Source: Streptococcus mitis (lineage in GTDB: Bacteria; Bacillota; Bacilli; Lactobacillales; Streptococcaceae). From it: 13,367 bases of DNA. Shown here piece by piece: positions 1-6,554 of the stretch; position 1 is the stretch's first letter, and each line of letters starts with the position of its first letter. Under the pieces are notes generated by a model, which did no database searches, was not told where the DNA came from, and was given only the letters and a program-made list of their open reading frames with translations. Both the position numbers and the translations under genes were made by a program. The DNA lies in NCBI GenBank assembly GCA_018364455.1, contig JAGZLW010000049.1, forward strand, positions 1 through 13,367, written 5' to 3'.

Positions 1-1
1 T

Positions 2-238
2 CAAGCCTTACTTTCTCTTCTTCTATATCAAGTTATACAGCTGATTGAAGGAAACCTTATTTATCCTAGAGTTGTAGGTCAGTCTATTGGTTTGCCAGCT
101 ATTTTCACGCTTGCGGCTGCTAGTATTGGAGGCAATCTCTTTGGCTTACTTGGGATGATATTTTTTACACCGATATCTGCTGTTATCTATCGATTGGTTA
201 AGGAATTTGTCGTTGCAAAGGAAAATCAGGTAGATTAA
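2..238 (+). CDS. AI-2E family transporter, C-terminal part (cut by window start)
   Basis: An open frame enters from the left edge and ends at TAA 236-238, giving the last 78 residues. The sequence NLIYPRVVGQSIGLPAIFTL, then a Gly/Ala-rich helix and GMIFFTPISAVIYRLVKEF, matches the C-terminal signature of the AI-2E/PerM (UPF0118) family, polytopic membrane proteins described as permeases or exporters, sometimes as sodium/proton antiporters. The substrate cannot be read from this fragment. A hydrophobic run (about residues 36-60) followed by a basic tail fits a last membrane helix with a cytoplasmic end. A strong terminator follows 28 bases after the stop, so this gene ends its transcript. The family call is from recognition of the motif, without a database search. 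Confidence 0.8.
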   Translation, partial: QALLSLLLYQVIQLIEGNLIYPRVVGQSIGLPAIFTLAAASIGGNLFGLLGMIFFTPISAVIYRLVKEFVVAKENQVD

Positions 239-265
239 GAAAAACTAAATTTAATAAGATATACT

Positions 266-300
266 GAGAAGAGAGTGAGAGATTCTCTTCTCTTTTATTT
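266..300 (+). terminator. Rho-independent terminator of the AI-2E transporter gene
   Basis: A perfect 9-bp stem, GAGAAGAGA (266-274) with TCTCTTCTC (284-292), has a 9-base loop and is followed by TTTTATTTTT. It sits 28 bases after the upstream stop codon. Confidence 0.85.
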
Positions 301-332
301 TTAAATACTTTTCTACAAAAAGCTATTAGACG

Positions 333-359
333 TTAAAAAAAGCCTTGGTTTCAAGGCTT
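333..359 (-). terminator. Terminator of the tRNA-Lys-like gene
   Basis: The 8-bp stem AAGCCTTG (340-347) with CAAGGCTT (352-359) has a 4-base loop. Read on the minus strand it is followed by a run of T (complement of 335-341). It lies 19 bases past the 3' end of the minus-strand tRNA at 379-451. The hairpin and spacer closely resemble those at 2698-2727, so the two tRNA 3' regions are paralogous. Confidence 0.75.
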
Positions 360-378
360 ATTTCTGTTGATTTAGATG

Positions 379-451
379 TGCCCCCTGCAGGGCTCGAACC
401 TGCGCCCCATAGCTTAAGAGTCTACTGCTCTACCAACTGATCTAAGAAGGC
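379..451 (-). tRNA. tRNA-Lys(CTT)-like gene, stem mismatches suggest decay
   Basis: Read on the minus strand, 73 nt fold as a tRNA: acceptor GCCTTCT/AGGGGGC (two G-U pairs), D loop AGTTGGTA, anticodon loop CTCTTAA (anticodon CTT, lysine), a perfect T stem GCAGG/CCTGC with loop TTCGAGC, discriminator A, and no encoded CCA. Two stem positions are broken compared with the intact copy at 13124-13196: an A11-G24 mismatch in the D stem (GATC against GAGC) and an A31-G39 mismatch in the anticodon stem. Both changes weaken conserved stems, so it may be a tRNA pseudogene or a poorly used second lysine tRNA. It has its own terminator at 333-359. Confidence 0.8.
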
Positions 452-456
452 AACAG

Positions 457-488
457 AAAAAGCTGAGAATGTAACTTCCCAGCTTTTT
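457..488 (-). terminator. Terminator of the DUF308 gene
   Basis: The stem AAAAAGCTG (457-465) with CAGCTTTTT (480-488), plus an inner GAA/TTC extension, is followed on the minus strand by the T-rich complement of its left arm. It lies 25 bases after the stop codon of the minus-strand gene at 514-1029. The A/T-flanked stem could also work on the plus strand. Confidence 0.7.
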
Positions 489-513
489 TAATATGCCCAA
501 AATGGCAGCTAGA

Positions 514-1029
514 TTATTTACGAAAGGCATCAAGGATATAGGTGAAACCAACAATTAAAAATGCAAAGGCAACGACATAAACGACAAAGACACTTGTAGC
601 TACTGGATTGAACAAAATCACTAGACCTAGTAAAAATGCAAGCAACGCTATCCACATGATATGGTTGCCAATAATAGGGAAAATCAATCCCAGACGATTG
701 CCTTTAAAGAAAGCTATAATGGCTTCTACAATTAACCAAATTCCTAAAATAGTTGGAATGACAACTGGCAGCGTCACAAAGCCATAGGCAACGAGGTAAA
801 GAGCTAAGAGAAGATTAACAATCCCTTGGAAAAGATGAGCTGGTGAGCGAAGCACTTTTGGTACAGAGAAATAGCCTAAAATAGCTGCTATAGAAGAAAC
901 CAGTAAACCAAATGCAATCCACCAGCTGTAAGCAACAAGATTAGCTACTGGGTTTGTAAATAGGAAAAGTCCTAAAAGGACAAAAACAACTCCTGCAAGG
1001 AATAGCGATAAACGATTAGAAAATTTCAT
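514..1029 (-). CDS. DUF308/HdeD-like membrane protein
   Basis: The 171-residue product is almost wholly hydrophobic and shows about six membrane segments (roughly residues 8-26, 32-52, 65-83, 86-108, 113-138 and 143-165). Helix-ending motifs LFLFTNPVA and VILFNPVAT repeat in the two halves, and a VAF.FLIVGFTYILDAFRK end is typical of the DUF308/HdeD family. HdeD of E. coli is linked to acid resistance, but most Firmicute members have no known role, so the function stays open. The start ATG at 1029-1027 is preceded by AGGGGG eight bases upstream. The gene is monocistronic: it is followed by its own terminator and preceded by a 5-bp tandem repeat near the likely promoter (1044-1058). Confidence 0.8.
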   Translation of the reverse strand: MKFSNRLSLFLAGVVFVLLGLFLFTNPVANLVAYSWWIAFGLLVSSIAAILGYFSVPKVLRSPAHLFQGIVNLLLALYLVAYGFVTLPVVIPTILGIWLIVEAIIAFFKGNRLGLIFPIIGNHIMWIALLAFLLGLVILFNPVATSVFVVYVVAFAFLIVGFTYILDAFRK

Positions 1030-1043
1030 TTCAATACCCCCTA

Positions 1044-1058
1044 TATAGTATAGTATAG
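1044..1058. repeat. Three tandem TATAG units in the DUF308 promoter area
   Basis: TATAG occurs three times in exact tandem at 1044-1048, 1049-1053 and 1054-1058, ending 15 bases before the start codon of the minus-strand DUF308 gene. On the minus strand the array reads ACTATACTATACTATA, which contains TATACT sequences resembling a -10 box. Confidence 0.6.
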
Positions 1059-1170
1059 TTTGATAATAAAAATGTTATACACCTTTTTAGAGGAAATATC
1101 AATAAACAAAATGGAAAATTTGGAAGTTTCAGTCTGATTTATGAAAAGAAAATCAGTTTTTATTATTTTG

Positions 1171-1204
1171 AAAATAAAAAGAGAAGATAAAATTTGTCTT
1201 CTCT
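1171..1204 (-). terminator. Minus-strand terminator-like hairpin
   Basis: The perfect 8-bp stem AGAGAAGA (1180-1187) with TCTTCTCT (1197-1204) is followed, on the minus strand, by TTTTTATTTTC. There is no intact minus-strand gene between it and the IS. Confidence 0.55.
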
Positions 1205-1338
1205 ACATGAAAATATTGTATGGCATCAAAGCAAAAGTAACTGGCTTTACACTATTTGTAAAGATGTAATTTGATTCAAAAAGAAAAGATAGATTTAAAA
1301 TGTGGGACAAATGATGGGGTAAATCAGTTATAGACAAG

Positions 1339-1346
1339 CAAAAAAA
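1339..1346. repeat. Left target-site duplication of the ISL3 element
   Basis: CAAAAAAA directly precedes the left inverted repeat and is repeated exactly at 2698-2705 next to the right inverted repeat. Eight bases is the duplication length usual for the ISL3 family. Confidence 0.85.
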
Positions 1347-1370
1347 GGCTCTATAATATTTGTAGTGGGT
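1347..1370 (+). repeat. Left terminal inverted repeat of the ISL3 element
   Basis: This 24-bp end begins GGCTCTAT and ends TGTAGTGGGT. It pairs with 2674-2697 at 18 of 24 positions. Confidence 0.85.
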
Positions 1371-1396
1371 AAATCCCCTATGGATATTATGGAGCC
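1347..1396. other. Hairpin at the left IS end
   Basis: GGCTCTATAATAT (1347-1359) is the inverted complement of ATATTATGGAGCC (1384-1396) except for one position (a T-G pair). This gives a 13-bp stem over a 24-base loop holding the rest of the left inverted repeat. It lies between outside promoters and the transposase start, where such hairpins in many insertion sequences limit read-in expression. That role is inferred here. Confidence 0.55.
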
Positions 1397-1468
1397 TATT
1401 TTGTGTAGAAAAAAAGTCCCATAAGATCTATAATGAAAAGCAACCAAACCATCATTAGAAAGAATCCT

Positions 1469-2663
1469 ATGGAACAATTACATTTTATCATAAAACTTCT
1501 TGATATTAAAGACCCAAATATCCAAATTATAGATATCGTTAATAGGGATACACACAAGGAAATCTTCGCTAAACTGGACTATGAGGCTCCATCTTGTCCT
1601 GATTGCGAAAGCCTAATGAAGAAATATGACTTTCAAAAACCTTCTAAAATTCCTTACCTTGAAACGACTGGTATGCCTACTAGAATTCTCCTTAGAAAGC
1701 GCCGTTTTAAGTGCTATCAGTGCTCTAAAATGATGGTTGCTGAGACTTCCCTCGTCAAGAAGAATCACCAAATCCCTCGTATCATCAACCAAAAGATTAC
1801 CCAGAAGCTGATTGAAAAGGCTTCCATGACCGACATTGCTCATCAGTTGTCTATTTCAACTTCAACTGTCATTCGCAAACTCAATGACTTCCGTTTTAAG
1901 CATGATTTTTCTCGTCTGCCTAAAATTATGTCCTGGGACGAATATACCTTCACTAAGGGAAAGATGAGCTTTCTTGCGCAAGATTTTGACAATCTCAATA
2001 TCATCACTGTTCTTGAAGGTAGAACGCAGGCTGTCATCCGAAATCACTTTCTTCGATACGATAGAGCCGTCCGATGTCGCGTCAAAATCATTACTATGGA
2101 TATGTTTAGCCCTTACTATGACTTGGCTAAACAGCTTTTTCCGTGTGCGTGTCCAAATCATGAATCAGTTTGAGCGAAAATCCCATGAATACAAGGCTAT
2201 CAAGCGCTACTGGAAGCTCATCCAGCAGGATAGTCGTAAACTCAGTGATAAGCGTTTTTATCGCCCTACTTTTCGCATGCACTTAACCAATAAAGAGATT
2301 CTAGACAAGATTTTGACCTATTCAGAAGACTTAAAACACCACTACAATGTCTATCAACTCTTGCTTTTTCACTTTCAGAATAAGGAGTCTGAGAAATTCT
2401 TTGGACTCATTGAGGACAATCTTAAGCTGGTTCATCCTCTTTTTCAGACTGTTTTTAAAACCTTCCTCAAGGACAAAGAGAAAATTGTCAACGCTCTTCA
2501 ATTCCCCTATTCAAACGCCAAACTGGAAGCGACCAATAATCTCATCAAACTTATCAAGCGCAATGCCTTTGGTTTTCGGAACTTTGAAAACTTCAAAAAA
2601 CGGATTTTTATCGCTCTGAACATCAAAAAAGAAAGGACAAATTTCGTCCTTTCTCGAGCTTAG
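1469..2663 (+). pseudogene. ISL3-family transposase, disrupted by internal deletion and frameshift
   Basis: The N-terminal part has an ISL3 zinc-ribbon (C-P-D-C at about residues 43-46, C-Y-Q-C at about 82-85), a helix-turn-helix (SMTDIAHQLSISTSTVIRKL) and the first DDE-type acidic region (MSWDEYTFTKG). The C-terminal part, in another frame from 2142, keeps RVRVQIMNQF and the final acidic motif SNAKLEATNNLIK. At 2142-2148 the frame shifts, and the expected middle segment with the DRFH motif is absent. Intact relatives, as I remember them, have about 20 more residues here, so roughly 60 bp appear lost. The start is placed at the second ATG (1469, MEQLHFI), where IS1167 proteins usually begin; the upstream ATG at 1433 has no good ribosome binding site. 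The first fragment stops at 2171-2173. The protein should be inactive. Confidence 0.85.
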
Positions 2664-2673
2664 CTTTTCTTCA

Positions 2674-2697
2674 ACCCACTACAGTTGACAAAGAGCC
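2674..2697 (-). repeat. Right terminal inverted repeat of the ISL3 element
   Basis: The inverted complement of this end begins GGCTCTTT and ends TGTAGTGGGT, matching the left end at 18 of 24 positions. Confidence 0.85.
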
Positions 2698-2705
2698 CAA
2701 AAAAA
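2698..2705. repeat. Right target-site duplication of the ISL3 element
   Basis: CAAAAAAA, identical to 1339-1346, directly follows the right inverted repeat. Confidence 0.85.
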
Positions 2706-2727
2706 GCCTTGATTTACAAGGCTTTTT
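2698..2727 (-). terminator. Original terminator of the tRNA-Lys gene, separated from it by the integrated element
   Basis: The 11-bp stem AAAAAGCCTTG (2701-2711) with CAAGGCTTTTT (2717-2727) has a 5-base loop and a T-run on the minus strand. It lies 15 bases from the left att copy, as the paralogous hairpin at 333-359 lies close to its tRNA end. Before integration it would have ended the minus-strand tRNA-Lys transcript whose gene is now at 13124-13196. The IS target duplication is the A-run of this terminator. Confidence 0.75.
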
Positions 2728-2741
2728 CCTGTTGTATTTAG

Positions 2742-2753
2742 ATGCCCCCTACA
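2742..2753. other. Left attachment-site core (attL)
   Basis: ATGCCCCCTACA is identical to 13123-13134 at the 3' end of the tRNA-Lys gene. Left of it is the old tRNA terminator; right of it, sequence resembling a tRNA gene stops at once. The crossover lies inside or next to these 12 bp. Confidence 0.85.
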
Positions 2754-2764
2754 TGTAAATTAGC

Positions 2765-2784
2765 GTTAAAATAAGTTAAAATAA
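2765..2784. repeat. Tandem 10-bp repeat near the left end
   Basis: GTTAAAATAA occurs twice in direct tandem (2765-2774 and 2775-2784), which places the copies one helical turn apart, 12 bp from the att core. It could bind a recombination accessory protein; that is inferred from position only. Confidence 0.5.
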
Positions 2785-2847
2785 ATAAGTAAAAAGCGAT
2801 TAAATCAAGATATTATCACACGCTAGTTAGTATTGAAATTAAGGAAA

Positions 2848-2868
2848 TTGACCAGTGGTTGACCAAAT
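2848..2868 (+). repeat. Left integrase arm-type site (paired TTGACCA repeats)
   Basis: TTGACCA (2848-2854), three bases, then GTTGACCAAAT (2858-2868). The same pair with the same 3-base gap and the same orientation lies at 13059-13079 near the other end. Such repeats inside both ends are where the N-terminal domain of tyrosine integrases usually binds. Confidence 0.7.
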
Positions 2869-2929
2869 AAATTTTTAGTTTTTCCTGTAATTCCTAAGTT
2901 TAAAAAATCAATAATCACGATTTTTTATA

Positions 2930-2965
2930 CATGGTTCGATACCGTGTTCGGCGCAATTGGTATAG
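2930..2965 (+). other. tRNA-like fragment (T-arm followed by D-loop-like sequence)
   Basis: CATGG-TTCGATA-CCGTG (2930-2946) is a complete five-pair stem with a seven-base TTCGATA loop, as in a tRNA T arm. It is followed by GGCGCAATTGGTATAG (2950-2965), which resembles a tRNA D arm. The parts are in the wrong order for one tRNA, and no acceptor or anticodon stem is visible. An inverted pair ATACC (2939-2943) with GGTAT (2959-2963) overlaps it. It may be a relic of an earlier tRNA junction or a chance structure. Confidence 0.3.
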
Positions 2966-3028
2966 TCCGATATGCATTCTCAAAAATGGTTTAAATAGCG
3001 TAGTCTTTTAAACTAGTTTTGTGAATCC

Positions 3029-3063
3029 AAAAAATCTTCCTACAAACGTAAGAAGATTTTTTT
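3029..3063 (-). terminator. Terminator of the 207-aa gene
   Basis: AAAAAATCTTC (3029-3039) pairs with GAAGATTTTTT (3052-3062) and is A-rich on one side and T-rich on the other, so it may work in both directions. It starts 3 bases past the stop codon of the minus-strand gene. It is a near copy of the hairpin at 3733-3767. Confidence 0.75.
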
Positions 3064-3065
3064 AA

Positions 3066-3689
3066 TTATTCTATAATTGTATAATCTCCACTATCTAACA
3101 AGTCTATTACTTTTTGAACAAATTGAGTTGAAAGTAAATCTACTATATCAGCTCCATGAGTTTGAAAATTCTCATCTATTTCTTTGATTTCCAATTGAGT
3201 ATTTTTTTCTACCCTTTCTTCTGTAATTGGGGTATGAAAACTATATTCACCGATTTCATAATACAAGAAATATAAATATTTTTTCTCACCTAAGCTATAA
3301 TCAAAAAATTCAACTTCCTTATTTCTATCGTAGTCATAGTAACTATTTTCCCAAACAATATCATTTCTTTTTTCATTATATAGTTTTTCATAATTTTTTT
3401 GATAACTATAGACTCGTTGTCTTTTCTCACCTGCATACTGTTTATGAATTAATTTTGGACTGAAGTTTAATAATAAATCTTCTTTCATACTATAGTATTT
3501 TTCTTTCTGTTCTTTTGCATTTTCAATATTATTTTCTTTGTATCTATAGAATCCAGCTTGCTTATAATCTTCTATTTTATCTCGATAGTTTTTTGCTCTT
3601 TTATTAACAGAATATATACATTCTGCAATAATTTTATTTGTTATTTCTTTATTCTTAATTAAATCATTATATATCTTAGGAGTTCTCAT
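3066..3689 (-). CDS. Unrecognised 207-aa cytoplasmic protein
   Basis: I do not recognise this family. The product has no signal peptide and no membrane segment. Its first 110 residues are rich in Lys, Tyr, Asn and Glu (many YRDK and YKEN-like helical stretches); the middle is Tyr/Phe-rich (KYLYFLYYEIGEYSFHTP) and may be beta structure; the end (about residues 180-203) looks like an amphipathic helix. The start ATG is preceded by GAGG about ten bases upstream. Its base composition is clearly lower in GC than the surface-protein gene. It lies downstream of the surface-protein gene on the same strand, set between two copies of one terminator, so it looks like a separately inserted cargo gene with its own transcript. 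A role in helper or phage interaction is possible but unsupported. Confidence 0.75.
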   Translation of the reverse strand: MRTPKIYNDLIKNKEITNKIIAECIYSVNKRAKNYRDKIEDYKQAGFYRYKENNIENAKEQKEKYYSMKEDLLLNFSPKLIHKQYAGEKRQRVYSYQKNYEKLYNEKRNDIVWENSYYDYDRNKEVEFFDYSLGEKKYLYFLYYEIGEYSFHTPITEERVEKNTQLEIKEIDENFQTHGADIVDLLSTQFVQKVIDLLDSGDYTIIE

Positions 3690-3732
3690 TTTTTAATCCT
3701 CACATTATTTCTTTCTTTTAATATATTTTAAC

Positions 3733-3767
3733 AAAAATCTTCCTATTTATGATAAGAAGATTTTTTT
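3733..3767 (-). terminator. Terminator of the surface-protein gene
   Basis: AAAAATCTTC (3733-3742) pairs with GAAGATTTTT (3756-3765), with T-runs on both sides. It begins 7 bases past the minus-strand stop codon and shares loop-flanking bases and downstream ATTATTCTA with the copy at 3029-3063. Confidence 0.75.
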
Positions 3768-3773
3768 ATTATT

Positions 3774-6472
3774 CTAATTTTTTCTACGTACTGTTACAAG
3801 TCCAAATGTTCCAAGAATTGCACCGAATACCAACATTGCAACACTTGATGACTCTCCAGTATTTGGTAATGATTTTGAACGTTCTACTCGTGAATATGTC
3901 ACTTTTTCATCTGCACCTGCTTTAACAGCTGGAGCTGAATATGTTTGTTGTTTATCTTTTGTTTGTTCTTTATCTTTCGCAACAACATCTTCTTTAGCAT
4001 CCAAAGCAACATCTTTACCTGATTGTGAAGCTGGTTTTGTTTTATCAACATTTTTTTCAGTATTTTCTGTAGGTAAAGTATTAGAATCTGAATCTACTCG
4101 AGGTACAGCAACAACAGTTCCATCTGGTAGAGTTGCAACTACATTTTCTTTAGCTTTGTTTTCTAAATCTAGCAACTTATCAAACTCTTCTTGGATTTCA
4201 GCTAATTTAGCTTGTTCAGCTTTCAATTTGACTGTAACTGCGTCTAATTTATCTTGTGCCAATTTTGCAGTAGATTTTGCTTGAGTCAATTTTGCTTCTA
4301 AATCAGCTACTTTTGCTTGTGCATCTGCAAGATTTTTATCTGCGTTTAGATAAGCACTCAATTCAGTTGCAATTGCTTTCGCATCTGACACCAATTGGTC
4401 TTTTCTGCATGGAGCTTCGATTGTTCAGCTTGAAGTGCAGTCAACTTGTTTTCTTCTGCTTGCAATTTTGCTTGCGCACTTGTAAGTGCTGTTTCAGCAT
4501 CTTTTTGAGCAGTTTTAGCTGTAGCTAGTTCATCTTTAGCTGTTTCAAGAGCAGTTTGTTTTTCTGCTTGGCTTCTTGAAAAGTTTTCAACAGCTTCTTC
4601 AGCAGTTGCTTTACGTTCTTGTGCATTTTTCAAAGCAAGGTTTGCTAATTGCAAGTTCTTTTCAGCAACTTCTGTTTGAAGTGGACTAGCTGTTTTACTT
4701 GCCAATTCTTTTTCAGCGTCTGTTTTAGCTTCAAGTGCAGAAGCATATTTGCGTGAAGCTTCTGCTAATTCTGCTTTAGCATTTGTAAGAGCGGTTTGAG
4801 CTTGGCTGTTTTGTTTTTGTGCTTCAGCTAGTTTTGATTCGAGTTGGGCAAGTTCATTTGATTTAGAAACTGGAGTTCCTTCATTTGAAAATGCTACAAT
4901 CATACGATGTTGACCATTGATATTAGCTACATCAATCCCAATATATTTTGCAAAGTTTAGGTTTGCACGAAGGTGTCCCCATCTGTATCTTTCATTTGAA
5001 ACAGCATTATCAAGATATGTTGTGAACATTAAAGTGTTATAGACGGCTTGTTTTAATTCATACATATTTGAAATATCAGAGTTCATGAAGGAAATGTTTT
5101 CAACAGCATTTGCTACGTGACCATGAACAACTGGGTCTAATCCACGTTTTTCATATTTTTCAGCTTGTGTTGACGCTAAAGTGACAGCTTCTTTAGTTGT
5201 TGCTGTTTCTGATTGTACGTTAAATGAATTTTTAAATGCATTTCTGATTTGTTTCAATCCATTAACATAAAATTCTGAGATTTCAAGTTTTTGAGCTTCT
5301 GTCAAGTTATCAATATCAACTGGACGATTTAGATCAGCATTGTCATATTTAACGTTAGCATTTGATTGTTTAACAATGTTAGCAGAAGCTTGTAGAATGA
5401 CACGACGTAAATCTTTTTTAATTGATTCATTTGTAGTTGCGTCATCTAATTTGACTAGCTGTGCGAATGTTACAACATTTGAAGACACACCAGCTGATTT
5501 CAATACATCTGCTGAAAATCCATTATACACATTTGATGGAATAGTGAATGTTGGATTTGGAATGTTCATTCCTTCAGATTTATTCAACTTAGCTTTTTCC
5601 GCATCCAATGCAGTTTGCTCTTCTTTTTCTTTAGACGCTGTAGCATCTGCTTTTTCTTGGATAGATTCAACTTTTGTTTTATCTGCGTCCATCATTTCTT
5701 TAGCTAATTTTAATGCATCATTTTTGACATTCACATTGTTTTCAGCTTGTTTGATGGCATCTGCGCGGTTGCTATCTGCTTTCTTAGCGGTTTCGACAGC
5801 TGTTGTTGCGCTTGAGATATTCGCATTGGCTTGTTCAATATCTTTTTCAGCTTGTGCAAGTGAGGCTTTTGCTTCACCAATTCCTGAACCATTTAGCGCG
5901 TCTTCAGCTGATTTTACATTAGCTTCTTTAGCGGTTACTGTTTTATCCGCTTCAGCTTTCTTACTTGTTGCGCTTGCAACGTTAGCTGTTTCACTTGCTA
6001 CAGTTTCAGTTTGAGCTTTAATCGCTTCAATAGACGCTTCAGTTGCTTTTTGATTGGCTTCTTGAGCTTTTACATTGGCATCTTGTTTAGCTTTTGTAGC
6101 TGTGATATTTTCTTCTGTAGCATTGGCTTTAACAGCTTCTGCTGACTTCAAGTCCTCTTTAGCGCTTGTCAAAGCAGTTTCAGTAGTTGTAACAGCTTGG
6201 TTAGCAGAAGTAGCTTCAGCTTTTGCTGTTTCACTTTCAGCTTCAACTTGCTTAACAGTAGACGCTTGAGCATCAAGAGCAGGCTTGACATCAGAAGATT
6301 TCTTCACTTCTGGTTTTGCATCAGCTACAGGTTTAGAAACAAGAGCTGGTTCATTTACAGCAGTAGTGTCAACTGCTGTTGTAGTAGTTGCTTCCTGAGC
6401 AAATGCAGGTACACCAACAGACGCAAGCGCAATAGCTGTTGAGGTTGTTAGGGTTTTCAGTTTCTTCATCAT
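3774..6472 (-). pseudogene. SEC10/PgrA-type LPXTG surface-exclusion protein, interrupted by a one-base frameshift
   Basis: The gene reads in two frames. The first gives 704 residues from 6472 to 4358, the second 206 residues ending at 3774. Adding one A to the AAAA run at 4401-4404 (minus strand) joins them as ...HAEKDQLVSDAKA..., giving a 899-residue protein. In order: signal peptide (about 1-25, ending AFA); Ala/Glu/Lys coiled coil (about 60-300); a globular region (about 302-540, with PVVHGHVANAVENISFMN and ERYRWGHLRANLNFAKYIGI) like the SEC10/PgrA surface-exclusion domain; a second coiled coil; then LPNTG at about 869 with a hydrophobic helix and RRK tail for sortase anchoring. PgrA/Sec10 proteins lower uptake of plasmids by cells that already carry one. 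AAAGGAG lies before two adjacent ATG codons, with better spacing for the second (6469). As written, the product lacks its anchor and would be secreted. Confidence 0.8.
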
Positions 6473-6519
6473 TTTCTCCTTTGATGGCTGATAAAATGAG
6501 CTAATTTTTATAGTTTTAC

Positions 6520-6546
6520 TACACTATTTTATCATTATATAGTGTA
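6520..6546. promoter_or_regulatory. Operator-like palindrome over the surface-protein promoter
   Basis: TACACTAT (6520-6527) is the exact inverted complement of ATAGTGTA (6539-6546) across an 11-bp gap. It overlaps the -10 box and spacer of the minus-strand promoter, where a bound protein would block polymerase. The neighbouring XRE protein is the obvious candidate; this is inferred. Confidence 0.55.
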
Positions 6547-6554
6547 ATATTCAA
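6526..6554 (-). promoter_or_regulatory. Likely sigma-70 promoter of the surface-protein gene
   Basis: On the minus strand TTGAAT (6554-6549) and TAAAAT (6531-6526) stand 17 bases apart, with the start codon about 54 bases further on. Confidence 0.6.

Larger units (their letters stand above)
1030..1346. other. Intergenic region with no gene seen
   Basis: These 317 bp hold the leader of the DUF308 gene, three tandem TATAG units (1044-1058), a minus-strand terminator hairpin (1171-1204), a 7-bp inverted repeat CTTTACA (1245-1251) with TGTAAAG (1257-1263), and the left IS target duplication. No convincing open frame with a ribosome binding site is present. The minus-strand terminator has no visible gene in front of it, so the sequence it served may have been displaced by the IS or lost. 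Confidence 0.5.
1347..2697 (+). mobile_element. ISL3-family insertion sequence (IS1167-like), defective
   Basis: The 1351-bp element is bounded by 24-bp imperfect inverted repeats (1347-1370 and 2674-2697) that agree at 18 positions, including the outer GGCTCT and the inner TGTAGTGGGT. A perfect 8-bp duplication (CAAAAAAA) flanks it. It carries one ISL3 transposase gene on the plus strand, broken in the middle. The protein looks like that of IS1167 of pneumococcus and relatives; this is from recognition, not a search. The perfect duplication indicates insertion by transposition without later end rearrangement. The broken transposase means it can move only if an intact copy elsewhere supplies the enzyme. 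Confidence 0.9.
2754..3065. other. Left end region of the element, no gene seen
   Basis: These 312 bp contain a tandem 10-bp repeat (2765-2784), an inverted pair TAGCG (2761-2765) and CGCTA (2821-2825), the left integrase arm repeats (2848-2868), a tRNA-like GC-richer patch (2930-2965) and a terminator (3029-3063). No open frame with a ribosome binding site is seen. Confidence 0.5.

Noticed and set aside
1205..1338. Small gene in the spacer left of the IS
   Set aside because: No start codon with a ribosome binding site gives a frame of useful length on either strand; only short inverted repeats are seen.
1974..2141. Start of an independent second transposase gene at 1974
   Set aside because: The frame before 2142 is out of register with the transposase protein; only the part from 2142 matches the family, so it is the second half of one broken gene.
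5340..6014. Long plus-strand open frame opposite the surface-protein gene
   Set aside because: It mirrors the Ala/Glu/Lys codon bias of the coiled-coil gene on the other strand, has no plausible ribosome binding site and gives a low-complexity Ser/Ala/Phe product.
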